Source of the DNA: an uncultured Gemmatimonadota bacterium
GTDB taxonomy: Bacteria > Gemmatimonadota > Gemmatimonadetes > Gemmatimonadales > Gemmatimonadaceae
Length of the DNA: 16,977 bases
Assembly: GCA_946479895.1 (NCBI GenBank)
Contig: CAMLHT010000049.1
Location: forward strand, 1 to 16,977
Reading direction: 5' to 3'
Shown: positions 1-6,549 of the stretch, in pieces
Layout: every line of letters starts with the position of its first letter
Numbering within the stretch: position 1 is the first letter of the stretch
Notes under the pieces: generated by a model
Database searches by the model: none
Seen by the model: the letters and a program-made list of their open reading frames with translations, nothing else
Told to the model about the DNA's origin: nothing
Position numbers and translations under genes: made by a program

Positions 1-201
1 GGCTACCCGCCGTCGGCTCTGCGATCAGCTGAGCCGATAGCCGAGCCGGCAGCCGAGCCGATAGCCGAGCCGGCAGCCGAGCCGATAGCCGATAGCCGAT
101 AGCCCAGCCATAGCCATAGCCATAGCCGAGAGCCGAGAGCCGCACCCGATAGCCGACAGCCGCAGCCAGGCCGAGAGCCAGCCGGGGCCAGGACACCCAG
201 C
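1..201. repeat. Degenerate AGCCGAT/AGCCGAG simple-sequence repeat tract
   Basis: Non-coding region beyond the stop codon of msrQ, built from short G/C-rich units. A 24-nt unit (31-54) is repeated exactly at 55-78 and begins a third time at 79. It then breaks down into three GATAGCC (84-104), three AGCCAT (106-123) and two AGCCGAG (124-137) units. The spacing changes between 6, 7 and 24 nt, which looks like slippage of a simple repeat rather than a mobile element or CRISPR. The tract may extend past the left edge of the window. No function can be assigned. Confidence 0.85.
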
Positions 202-786
202 CTACCCGCCCCCTCGACTCTTCCTCCGCGCAACCACGAGCCGATAGCCCAGCAGCACGGCAAACGTCGCCAGGTAGACCAGCGGGAAGAACGTGTCCTT
301 CTTCACCGCCCACAGGTAGTGGATGGTGCCGGTCACCGCCGCGACGTAGACCAGCCGGTGCAGGCGCGCCCAGCGCTTGCCGCCCAGCCGGCGCACCCAG
401 CCATTCGTCGACGTGATCGCCAGCGGCACGAGCAGGAGGAACGTCGTCATCCCGATCAGGATGTACTTGTGCTTCACGATCTCGTCCCACATCGCCGGCC
501 AGTCGAACCACCAATCGACGAACCAGAGCGACAGGTGGACGCACGCGTAGAAGAACGTGAAGAGTCCCAGCATCCGGCGGTACTTCGCGAGGATGTTCCA
601 GCCGGTGAGGCGACGCACCGGAGTCACCGTCAGCGAGATCGCGAGGAAGCGCAGCGTCCAGAGCCCGGTCTGGATCTCCGCCTCGCGGATCGGGTTGACG
701 CCGAGGTGGTTGGTGAGCACCGCCCAGGCGATCCAGGCCGCGGGGACCAGGCAGACGACGAAGACGAGTGGCTTGAGGTATTTCAT
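202..786 (-). CDS. msrQ: MsrQ, heme b membrane subunit of the MsrPQ methionine sulfoxide reductase
   Basis: Inner-membrane b-type cytochrome (YedZ; ferric reductase-like transmembrane family) that passes quinone-pool electrons to periplasmic MsrP, which repairs oxidised methionines. The 194-residue product has the expected series of hydrophobic helices. Conserved histidines sit where heme ligands are expected: in the FYACVHLSLWF helix, near HKYILIGM, and in the paired RLHRLVY...GTIHYLW segment. Length is close to E. coli MsrQ (about 211). The ATG at 786 gives an N-terminus (MKYLKPLVFVVCLVPA) that enters a membrane helix directly. No clear Shine-Dalgarno is seen upstream. It lies downstream of msrP on the same strand; the 87-nt spacer is occupied almost wholly by an inverted repeat, which could affect readthrough or mRNA stability between the two genes. 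Confidence 0.93.
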   Translation of the reverse strand: MKYLKPLVFVVCLVPAAWIAWAVLTNHLGVNPIREAEIQTGLWTLRFLAISLTVTPVRRLTGWNILAKYRRMLGLFTFFYACVHLSLWFVDWWFDWPAMWDEIVKHKYILIGMTTFLLLVPLAITSTNGWVRRLGGKRWARLHRLVYVAAVTGTIHYLWAVKKDTFFPLVYLATFAVLLGYRLVVARRKSRGGG

Positions 787-794
787 GAGCCGAT

Positions 795-869
795 GTCGTC
801 CCGAGCGCAGCGAGGGACCTGCTTCCTGAAGAATCAGAAGCAGGTCCCTCGCTTCGATCGGAATGACGA
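795..869. repeat. Inverted pair of HPERSEG-type dispersed repeats between msrP and msrQ
   Basis: Two copies of the same roughly 31-nt element lie head to head. The plus-oriented copy is 795-825 and the minus-oriented copy is about 837-869. The inner 17 bases pair perfectly (AGCGAGGGACCTGCTTC, 809-825, with 837-853) around an 11-nt loop, and the outer parts pair imperfectly. In one frame the element reads as the 'PERSEG' peptide that is often seen as spurious protein annotation in some high-GC genomes. As RNA this is a strong hairpin in the msrP-msrQ spacer. Confidence 0.85.
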
Positions 870-873
870 GAGT

Positions 874-1827
874 CTAGAAGTTCTTCCGGAGGTCCATGCC
901 CGCGTACATCGACGCCACCTGGTCCGCGTAGCCGTTGAACATCTTCGTCTCGATCCGGCGGAACTGGCCGATGCGGCGCTCGCTCGCCTGGGTCCAGCGC
1001 GGATGGTCCACCGTCGGGTTCACGTTCGCGTAGAACCCATACTCGCGGGGATTCGTGATCTGCCAGGTGTTCTTCGGCTGCGCCTCGACGAAGCGGATCT
1101 TCACGATCGACTTGATGCCCTTGAAGCCGTACTTCCAGGGCACCACGAGGCGGAGTGGCGCGCCATTCTGCGCGAGCAGCGGCTTGCCGTAGATCCCCGT
1201 GGCCAGGATCGTCAGCGGGTGCATCGCCTCGTCCATGCGGAGGCCCTCGATGTACGGCCAGTCGAGGGAATTCGTCCGCTGGCCAGGCATCTCGCTCGGG
1301 CGGAAGACCGTCGTGAACTCGACGTACTTCGCGCTGGGCAGCGGCTCGAAGCGATTGATCAGCTTCGAGAGCTGGACGCCCTGCCACGGGATGACCATCG
1401 ACCATGCCTCCACGCAGCGCAGGCGATAGGTGCGGTCCTCGACGTCGGCCTTCCGGATGAGGTCATCGAAGTTGTAGTCGGCGGGCTTCTTCACGAGCCC
1501 TTCCACCCGCACCGTCCACGGCTTCGGCTTGAACTTCCCGTTCAGGTCCGGGTCCGACGGGTCCTGCTTGTCGTAGCCGAACTCGTAGAAGTTGTTGTAG
1601 TTCGTGATCTCCTCGTACGAGTTGACCTTCTCGCCCTGGGGGGCGACGTCGCCGTCGGAGGAGTACTCGCGGACCGAGCCGTCGCCGCACGCGGCCAGGA
1701 GGCTCGTGCCGGCGACCACTCCGGCGCCGATCGCTCCCGCGCGGACCATGAACTGCCGGCGGTTCAGGTAGATCCCTTCCGGGGTGATCTCGGACGACGG
1801 GATGTCGTCGGGTTTCTTGATGATCAT
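874..1827 (-). CDS. msrP: MsrP, molybdopterin-dependent protein-methionine-sulfoxide reductase, predicted Tat lipoprotein
   Basis: Catalytic subunit (YedY) of the periplasmic MsrPQ system, which reduces methionine sulfoxide in proteins damaged by hypochlorite and similar oxidants, using a Mo-molybdopterin cofactor and electrons from MsrQ. The 317-residue product starts at the ATG at 1827. An upstream in-frame ATG at 1884 would add 19 residues encoded by the dispersed repeat and is rejected; the chosen start gives the usual short leader before the Tat motif ([10 protein letters not shown], residues 22-31). The sulfite-oxidase-type fold is clear, with the Mo-ligand Cys138 in RCVEAWSM. Unusually, the signal ends in a lipobox, LLAAC (Cys47), predicting a lipid-anchored rather than soluble enzyme. 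It is followed by msrQ and is divergent from hsp20 across a spacer with dyad elements. Confidence 0.94.
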   Translation of the reverse strand: MIIKKPDDIPSSEITPEGIYLNRRQFMVRAGAIGAGVVAGTSLLAACGDGSVREYSSDGDVAPQGEKVNSYEEITNYNNFYEFGYDKQDPSDPDLNGKFKPKPWTVRVEGLVKKPADYNFDDLIRKADVEDRTYRLRCVEAWSMVIPWQGVQLSKLINRFEPLPSAKYVEFTTVFRPSEMPGQRTNSLDWPYIEGLRMDEAMHPLTILATGIYGKPLLAQNGAPLRLVVPWKYGFKGIKSIVKIRFVEAQPKNTWQITNPREYGFYANVNPTVDHPRWTQASERRIGQFRRIETKMFNGYADQVASMYAGMDLRKNF

Positions 1828-1833
1828 TGCCTT

Positions 1834-1864
1834 GTCATCCTGAGCGAAGCGAGGGATCTGCTCT
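1834..1864. repeat. Single HPERSEG-type dispersed repeat upstream of msrP
   Basis: A third copy of the element found at 795-869, in the plus orientation (begins GTCATCCTGAGCGAAGCGAG), six bases upstream of the msrP start codon. With the 795-825 copy it forms direct repeats around msrP. It must lie in the 5' leader or core promoter of msrP. Confidence 0.8.
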
Positions 1865-1885
1865 TTGGCAGGCCGGTCTGCCAAA
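1864..1885. promoter_or_regulatory. Perfect dyad TTTGGCAG-N6-CTGCCAAA in the msrP/hsp20 spacer
   Basis: Eight-base perfect arms (1864-1871 and 1878-1885) with a 6-nt centre, in the divergent spacer between msrP and hsp20. It could be a repressor or activator site, or an RNA hairpin in the msrP leader. No named regulator is recognised from the sequence. Confidence 0.45.
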
Positions 1886-1908
1886 TCTACGACTCCATAC
1901 CCCGGACC

Positions 1909-1927
1909 GTTTGCCAGGGTGGCAAAC
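1909..1927. promoter_or_regulatory. Perfect dyad GTTTGCCA-N3-TGGCAAAC upstream of hsp20
   Basis: Eight-base perfect arms (1909-1916 and 1920-1927) with a 3-nt centre. Its half-site, TTTGCCA, resembles the TTTGGCA half-site of the neighbouring dyad at 1864-1885, so one factor could bind both. It is not CIRCE (TTAGCACTC-N9-GAGTGCTAA). Confidence 0.45.
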
Positions 1928-2012
1928 TCCGCCGGTACACCGACTGCCTTCCCCCATGGCCAGACATCCGCCGCCTGGCGGCTTCACCATCACCAATCGG
2001 AGGATCTGAACC

Positions 2013-2450
2013 ATGCTGAACCGCTCGATGAGCACCACGCTCGACCGTATGCTCACCCTGAACCGCGCCCTCGACGAAGCCTTCACCAGCTCGGTGAATG
2101 GCAACGAATCCTCGGCGCGCCTCTGGGTTCCCGCCATCGACCTGTTCGAAAAGAAGGACGCCTACGTCGTCCGGGCCGAGCTCCCCGGTGTCGAACGGTC
2201 GAACATCGAGATCACGTTCGAGAAGAGCATCCTGACCATCAGCGGCCAGAAGGCGGGGATGCTCGAGGGCCGTGAGGAGGAGATCCGGGTCTTTGCCGCC
2301 GAGCGTGTGAGCGGCGGCTTCTCGCGCTCGCTCCGGATGCCGGAGCACGTCGACGGCGAGAAGATCGGGGCCGAGTACAAGGACGGCCTGCTGACGGTCA
2401 CCATCCCGAAGGCCGAGATCGCGCAGCCGCGGAAGATCGAAGTGAAATAA
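2013..2450 (+). CDS. hsp20: Hsp20/alpha-crystallin family small heat-shock protein
   Basis: ATP-independent cytoplasmic holdase that binds unfolding proteins during heat or oxidative stress and hands them to refolding chaperones. The 145-residue product has a variable N-terminal arm (about 1-38). An alpha-crystallin domain follows (about 40-138), with the diagnostic [31 protein letters not shown] and [11 protein letters not shown] segments. It ends in a short basic tail, RKIEVK. The start is supported by a strong GGAGG at 1999-2003, nine bases before the ATG; a second ATG at 2028 is less well placed. It appears to be monocistronic, divergent from msrP, with a G-rich repeat after its stop. Two dyads and a small leader hairpin (GCCGCC-T-GGCGGC, 1970-1982) lie upstream and are candidates for heat or stress control. 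Confidence 0.95.
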   Translation: MLNRSMSTTLDRMLTLNRALDEAFTSSVNGNESSARLWVPAIDLFEKKDAYVVRAELPGVERSNIEITFEKSILTISGQKAGMLEGREEEIRVFAAERVSGGFSRSLRMPEHVDGEKIGAEYKDGLLTVTIPKAEIAQPRKIEVK

Positions 2451-2455
2451 CAGGC

Positions 2456-2534
2456 GGGAGGGCGGAGGGCGGAGGGCGGAGGGCGGAGTCTCCAGGGCTG
2501 GGACCTTCCTCCGTCCTCAGGCCTCCGCCCTCCG
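2456..2534. repeat. GGGCGGA tandem repeat with G-quadruplex potential and C-rich inverted partner
   Basis: Five runs of three Gs occur within 28 nt (2456-58, 2460-62, 2467-69, 2474-76, 2481-83), separated by loops of one to four bases, from tandem GGGCGGA units. This satisfies the standard G-quadruplex pattern on the plus strand. A 13-base complement (2522-2534) of CGGAGGGCGGAGG (2463-2475 and 2470-2482) allows an alternative long hairpin. It occupies the spacer between the hsp20 stop and the recQ start and may act as a terminator or as a dispersed repeat. Confidence 0.75.
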
Positions 2535-2574
2535 TCCTCTGGGTCCCGGCATCCTTCCTGCGCCTAGGACTGCG

Positions 2575-4062
2575 ATGCCGTCCAGAGCCGCGGCGAAGCA
2601 GGTCCTCGCAGACCGCTTCGGCCATGAGGATTTTCAGAAAGGTCAATGGGAGCCGATCAGCGCCGTGCTGTCCGGCCGCGACGCGCTGGTCGTCATGCCG
2701 ACCGGCAGCGGAAAGTCGCTCGTCTACCAGCTCCCCGCGCTGATGCTCAAGGGGCTGACCGTCGTCGTCAGCCCGCTGATCGCGCTCATGAAGGACCAGC
2801 AGGACAAGCTCGCCGCCCACGGGATCCACGCGCTGGCGATGCACTCGCACCTCTCGGACGCCGAGGCGCGCGAAGTCGTCGGCCACGTGCAGGAGGGTGG
2901 GGGCGAGATCCTCTACCTCACGCCCGAGCGCTTCAAGGACCGGGAGTTCTTCGAGCACCTGCTGACCCGCAAGGTCGCCCTCTTCGTCGTCGACGAGGCG
3001 CATTGCGTCTCGCAGTGGGGCCATGACTTCCGCCCCGACTACCTGACGCTCGGCTCCGTCGTGAAGCGCCTGGGCCGCCCGCCGGTGCTCGCGCTCACCG
3101 CGACCGCGACGAAGGAGGTCCGCGACGACATCGCCCGCCAGCTCGGGATGAGCGACCCGCTGATCACCATCACCGGCTTCGCGCGCCCGAATCTCCGGTT
3201 CGAGGTCCGGCGCACCGTCACCAGCGCCGAGAAGGACATCGCGCTGAAGGAGATGCTGCGGTCCTCGCCCGGCACCGGCGTCGTGTACGTCGCCACCATC
3301 CGCGAGGCCGAGCGGCTGCACGAGATGCTGTCGCAGGACCTGCCGGTTGGCCTCTATCACGGGAAGATGGCGGCGAGCGACCGCAAGGAAACGCAGGATC
3401 GCTTCATGGCCGACGAGTACAAGGCCATCATCGCCACCAACGCCTTCGGCCTCGGCATCGACAAGTCCGACATCCGGTTCGTGATCCACTATCACTTTCC
3501 TGGATCCGTCGAGGCCTACTACCAGGAAGCGGGGCGCGCCGGCCGCGACGGCAAGCCGGCCACCTGCACGCTGTTCTACCGCGTCGAGGATAGCCGCGTC
3601 CAGTCCTACTTCCTCGGCGGCAAGTATCCGGACGTCGAGGAAGCCGCGCACGTCGCGATCGTCCTCGAGCAGGTGCCTCCGGGCGAGCAGGCGCACATCG
3701 ACGAGCTGGTCGAGAAGTCCGGGGTCGCGCGGCGCAAGGCGCGCATCGTCCTCGTGCTGCTCAAGCGCCACGGCCTCGTGCGCGAATATCGCGGCGGAAG
3801 CTGGGAGCGCGTGTCGAAGGAGCGGCTGACCTCCGTCGACCTGAGCGCCGACCTGGTGGATTACGAGGAGCGGCGCATCCAGGACCGCGCCAAGCTGCGC
3901 GCGATGATCAACTACTGCCAGAGCGCGCAGTGCCGGACGAAGTACATCCTCGAGTATTTCGGCGAGGACTTCGATCCGCGCTGGGAGTGCGGCAACTGCG
4001 ACGCGTGCAGCGGGCTGGGGATCGGGTCCACGCGGAGATACGCGAAGGTCGAATCCGCGTAG
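2575..4062 (+). CDS. recQ: RecQ-family ATP-dependent DNA helicase (short form)
   Basis: 3'-5' superfamily 2 DNA helicase for recombination and replication-fork repair. The 495-residue product begins with [10 protein letters not shown] (motif 0). It continues with Walker A MPTGSGKS (about 41-48), DEAHC (140-144), [18 protein letters not shown] and GRAGRDG (about 319-325). Zinc-ligand cysteines are C453, C472, C475 and C478, with an extra C448. Compared with E. coli RecQ (about 610 residues), roughly 70 residues are inserted between the helicase core and the zinc module. This insert (about 355-430) reads like a winged helix. The protein stops 17 residues after the last Cys, so the usual C-terminal winged helix and HRDC domains are absent. 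The ATG at 2575 fits the family N-terminus, although no good Shine-Dalgarno is visible. Confidence 0.92.
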   Translation: MPSRAAAKQVLADRFGHEDFQKGQWEPISAVLSGRDALVVMPTGSGKSLVYQLPALMLKGLTVVVSPLIALMKDQQDKLAAHGIHALAMHSHLSDAEAREVVGHVQEGGGEILYLTPERFKDREFFEHLLTRKVALFVVDEAHCVSQWGHDFRPDYLTLGSVVKRLGRPPVLALTATATKEVRDDIARQLGMSDPLITITGFARPNLRFEVRRTVTSAEKDIALKEMLRSSPGTGVVYVATIREAERLHEMLSQDLPVGLYHGKMAASDRKETQDRFMADEYKAIIATNAFGLGIDKSDIRFVIHYHFPGSVEAYYQEAGRAGRDGKPATCTLFYRVEDSRVQSYFLGGKYPDVEEAAHVAIVLEQVPPGEQAHIDELVEKSGVARRKARIVLVLLKRHGLVREYRGGSWERVSKERLTSVDLSADLVDYEERRIQDRAKLRAMINYCQSAQCRTKYILEYFGEDFDPRWECGNCDACSGLGIGSTRRYAKVESA

Positions 4063-4289
4063 GGATCCCGGCACGCCCTCGGAGAACGCGTACCGTTTGG
4101 AACATCGGTGAGCGCGGTGCGCGCAGTGCGCGAACTACGCGCGAGTCGCGGACTGCGCGGTCCAGGCAGCGGGAGCGCTGAACCGCGCAGGATAGCGCGA
4201 AGGCAGCTGCGCCGCGCCACTACGCGCTCTTTGCGTTGCAGCCCCGGCCACGGATCGGCACCCACGATCCGGTTCATTAATTTGGCCGG
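4063..4289. other. Intergenic spacer, GCGC-rich, no gene supported
   Basis: The 227-nt spacer between recQ and the channel gene is dominated by GCGC-containing low-complexity sequence (about 4110-4200) with several short overlapping self-complementary stretches, for example GCGCG-AACTA-CGCGC. Short open frames here have arginine-rich, low-complexity translations and no start signals, so I do not call a gene. A promoter for the channel gene is likely in the more A/T-rich end near 4270-4285, but I cannot define it. Confidence 0.5.
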
Positions 4290-5378
4290 ATGAACACGAT
4301 CTACTTCGGGAACTCGGCGGGCGCCTGGCTCGTGGCCGCCGGGATCGGCGCCGTCGTCTACCTCGCCCTGCTCCTCATCAAGGGCCTGCTCGTCACCCGC
4401 CTCGGCAAGCTGGCCGAGCGGACCGACACGGACTTCGACGACGCGCTGGTGGACGTCGTCCGGAACACGCGGACGTTCTTCCTCCTCGCGATCGCGCTCG
4501 TCGCCGCGATGCGCGGCCTGGTCGTCCCGAGGTCGGTGGGCGGGCCGCTGTCCGCCGTGCTCGAGCTGCTCGTGCTACTCCAGGTGGGCCTGTGGGCGAC
4601 GGGACTGATCGCGTTCCTCGTCGAGCGCTCGCTGAGCCGTCGGCGCGAGACGTCCGACCGCATCGGCGTGGCCGCCGTCCGCGCGATCGGCATTTCCGTC
4701 AAGGTCGTCGCCTGGATCATCATCGTCCTGATCGCGATCCAGAACGTCTTCGGCAAGAACGTCACGGCGCTGATGACGGGGCTCGGCGTCGGCGGCATCG
4801 CCCTCGCGCTCGCCGTCCAGAACATCCTCGGCGACCTGCTCGCGGCGGTGGCGATCGTGTTCGACCGGCCATTCGACGTCGGCGACACGATCCAGGTGGA
4901 CAACCTCGTCGGCACCGTCGAGCAGATCGGCCTGAAGACGACGCGCCTCCGCAGCATCACCGGCGAGCAGCTCGTGCTGGGCAACGGCGAGATCCTCAAG
5001 TCGAAGCTGCGCAACTACAAGCGGATGTACGAGCGCCGCGCCGTGCTCAACCTCGACCTCACCTACGACACGCCGCCCGACGTCGTCGAGCGCGTCCCGG
5101 AGATGGTCCGGACGATCGTCGAGTCGCAGAAGGACGTCCGCTTCGACCGGAGCCATTTTGCGGGCTTCATGGAATCAGCCCTCCGGATCGAGACCGTGTA
5201 TTTCGTGCTCGACCCCGACTATCGGCGGTACATGGACGTCCAGCAGGCGGTGAACCTCGCCATCCTGCGCCGCTTCACCGCCGACGGGATCCAGTTCGCC
5301 TTCCCGACGCGGACGATGATCACTCCTACATCAGGCCGCGAACCCAGCCTCCATCCACCGCGATCGACTGCGCCGTGA
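4290..5378 (+). CDS. MscS-family small-conductance mechanosensitive ion channel
   Basis: Inner-membrane channel that opens under membrane tension to release solutes during osmotic downshock. The 362-residue product has an N-terminal helix (about 10-30), three further helices (about 60-155) and the pore-lining TM3 (VTALMTGLGVGGIALALAVQ, about 158-177). The family-defining stretch LGDLLAAVAIVFDRPFDVGD follows, then the cytoplasmic beta domain (about 190-255) and a mixed alpha/beta vestibule domain (to about 345). It is larger than E. coli MscS (286), with one or two extra N-terminal helices, as in many MscS homologues. The 3' end overlaps the convergent SDR gene by 53 nt (5326-5378). The overlap encodes a proline-rich tail beyond the conserved domain. 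No good ribosome-binding site is seen before the ATG. Confidence 0.92.
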   Translation: MNTIYFGNSAGAWLVAAGIGAVVYLALLLIKGLLVTRLGKLAERTDTDFDDALVDVVRNTRTFFLLAIALVAAMRGLVVPRSVGGPLSAVLELLVLLQVGLWATGLIAFLVERSLSRRRETSDRIGVAAVRAIGISVKVVAWIIIVLIAIQNVFGKNVTALMTGLGVGGIALALAVQNILGDLLAAVAIVFDRPFDVGDTIQVDNLVGTVEQIGLKTTRLRSITGEQLVLGNGEILKSKLRNYKRMYERRAVLNLDLTYDTPPDVVERVPEMVRTIVESQKDVRFDRSHFAGFMESALRIETVYFVLDPDYRRYMDVQQAVNLAILRRFTADGIQFAFPTRTMITPTSGREPSLHPPRSTAP

Positions 5379-6117
5379 TGTAGGACGCCCGGTCGGACGC
5401 CAGGAACGCCGCGAGCGCCGCGAATTCCTCCGGCTCCCCGAGGCGCTTCATCGGCACGTCCTTCTCGAACCGGGTCAGCACCGCCGACGCGTCCACCCCG
5501 TCCCGCCTTGCCGTCGCCGCGGCGAGGGACTCCACGCGCTCCGTCCGCGTGTAGCCGGGCAGGATGTTGTTGACGGTGATGCCGTATTCCGCCACCTCGT
5601 TCGCCAGCGTCCGGGCGAACCCGTGCACCGCGGCCCGGAGGCTGTTCGACAGCATGAGGTTGTCGACCGGCTGCTTGGCGGCCATCGACGTGACGTTGAT
5701 GATGCGCCCCCACTTCCGCTCCTTCATTCCCGGCAGGACCGCGCGCGTCATCTCGACCGCGCTGCGCAGCGTGAGGTCGAACGCGCCCTGCCAGGTGGCC
5801 CAGTCGTGCGACTCGAACGGCCCGGCGGGAGGTCCCCCGTTGTTGTTGATCAGGATGTCGATGCGGCCGAGCTTCTCGAGGGAAGTCGTGGTGACGCGCT
5901 TCACGTCCTCGTAGCGCGACAGGTCGGCGGGGATGGCGTAGACCTTCGCCCCCGTATCCGTGGCCAGCCGGTCGCGCGCCGCCTTCAGGTTTTCCTTGCC
6001 GCGGGCGCAGATGACGATCGTCGCCCCCTCGGTGGCCAGCTCACGCGCGATCGCGTAGCCGAGTCCCTTGCTCGCCGCGGCGACGAGCGCCGTTTTCCCG
6101 CGCAGCCCCAGAAACAT
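5326..6117 (-). CDS. SDR-family protein with non-canonical active site (BKR-like subgroup)
   Basis: Rossmann-fold member of the short-chain dehydrogenase/reductase superfamily, 263 residues, resembling 3-oxoacyl-ACP reductases. The fold is clear: a glycine-rich nucleotide loop (VAAASKGLG, 12-20), NNNGGPP (91-97, in place of NNAG), Ser144 in NVTSMAAKQP, the LPGYTRTERV segment after the active site, and C-terminal SIAVDGGWVRGLM. However, the usual YxxxK catalytic pair aligns to S157-x-x-x-R161 (SNSLRAAV). The TGxxxGxG motif is also altered (AAASKGLG). This matches a known SDR-like subgroup whose active-site tetrad is imperfect, so reductase activity is uncertain. Its ATG directly follows the stop codon of the cupin gene (TAGATG), indicating translational coupling. 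Confidence 0.88.
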   Translation of the reverse strand: MFLGLRGKTALVAAASKGLGYAIARELATEGATIVICARGKENLKAARDRLATDTGAKVYAIPADLSRYEDVKRVTTTSLEKLGRIDILINNNGGPPAGPFESHDWATWQGAFDLTLRSAVEMTRAVLPGMKERKWGRIINVTSMAAKQPVDNLMLSNSLRAAVHGFARTLANEVAEYGITVNNILPGYTRTERVESLAAATARRDGVDASAVLTRFEKDVPMKRLGEPEEFAALAAFLASDRASYITAQSIAVDGGWVRGLM

Positions 6118-6492
6118 CTACTTCCTCAGGTATGCATCCGTCTTGTCCAGCCAGTCCTGGCGGGGCGGACTGAAGACGTCCACGTCCAGCGTGTCTTCGA
6201 TCGCCTCTGCCTTGTGCGGAACGTTCGAGGGGATGTGGAGCACCTCGCCCGCGCGGACCACCACCTCTTCCTTCTGGTCTTCGCCGATCCAGAACCGAAG
6301 GGCGCCCTCGAGAATGTACGTCAGCTGCTCGTTTTCATGCGAATGCTTCGGAACCACCGCCCCCTTCTTGAGGTACACGTGGGCGAGCATCATCCGGTCG
6401 CCCGTGATCAGCTTCCGGTCGAGCAGCGGGGAGAGGTTCTCTCGCGGGATGTCGTCCCAGCGATACCAGGTAACCGGGGATTTGGCAGCCAT
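6118..6492 (-). CDS. Single-domain cupin protein (metal-binding, KdgF-like motif)
   Basis: Small beta-barrel cupin of 124 residues. Cupin motif 1 is G44-x5-H50-S-H52-x3-Q56-x6-G63, giving an H-x-H-x3-Q metal site; motif 2 is G82-x5-P88-x4-H93 (GEVLHIPSNVPH). Three histidines plus a glutamine is the ligand set seen in KdgF-type sugar-processing cupins and some dioxygenases, while many cupins use glutamate. The substrate cannot be told from sequence. The gene is first of a two-gene unit with the SDR-like protein (stop and start adjacent), so the two probably act in one pathway. A promoter must lie in 6493-6684. No clear Shine-Dalgarno precedes the ATG. Confidence 0.9.
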   Translation of the reverse strand: MAAKSPVTWYRWDDIPRENLSPLLDRKLITGDRMMLAHVYLKKGAVVPKHSHENEQLTYILEGALRFWIGEDQKEEVVVRAGEVLHIPSNVPHKAEAIEDTLDVDVFSPPRQDWLDKTDAYLRK

Positions 6493-6549
6493 TCGTTTGT
6501 TGGAAGGAGCGGATGGAGAGCAGCCCGAAACGAAGCGCGTGAAAACGTG

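Noticed and set aside
1..201. CRISPR array
   Set aside because: The repeats are adjoining, 6 to 24 nt long, with no unique spacers and no cas genes nearby.
1828..1884. Longer msrP start adding 19 residues
   Set aside because: The extra residues (containing IPRFAQDD) are the translated dispersed repeat, and the shorter form matches the family leader before the Tat motif.
1864..2012. CIRCE (HrcA) operator for hsp20
   Set aside because: No TTAGCACTC-N9-GAGTGCTAA or close variant is present; the dyads found have different sequence and spacing.
319..2019. A 566-codon plus-strand open frame across msrQ and msrP
   Set aside because: It is antisense to two clearly recognised genes, has an Arg/His/Asp-rich composition typical of the reverse frame of high-GC genes, and runs through the dispersed repeat and intergenic DNA.
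2398..4074. A 558-codon minus-strand open frame opposite recQ
   Set aside because: Composition is typical of an antisense shadow; the opposite strand encodes a helicase with all its motifs.
4108..4293. Small plus-strand gene between recQ and the channel gene
   Set aside because: The translation is arginine-rich and low-complexity, the DNA is GCGC simple sequence, and the frame ends inside the channel gene start.
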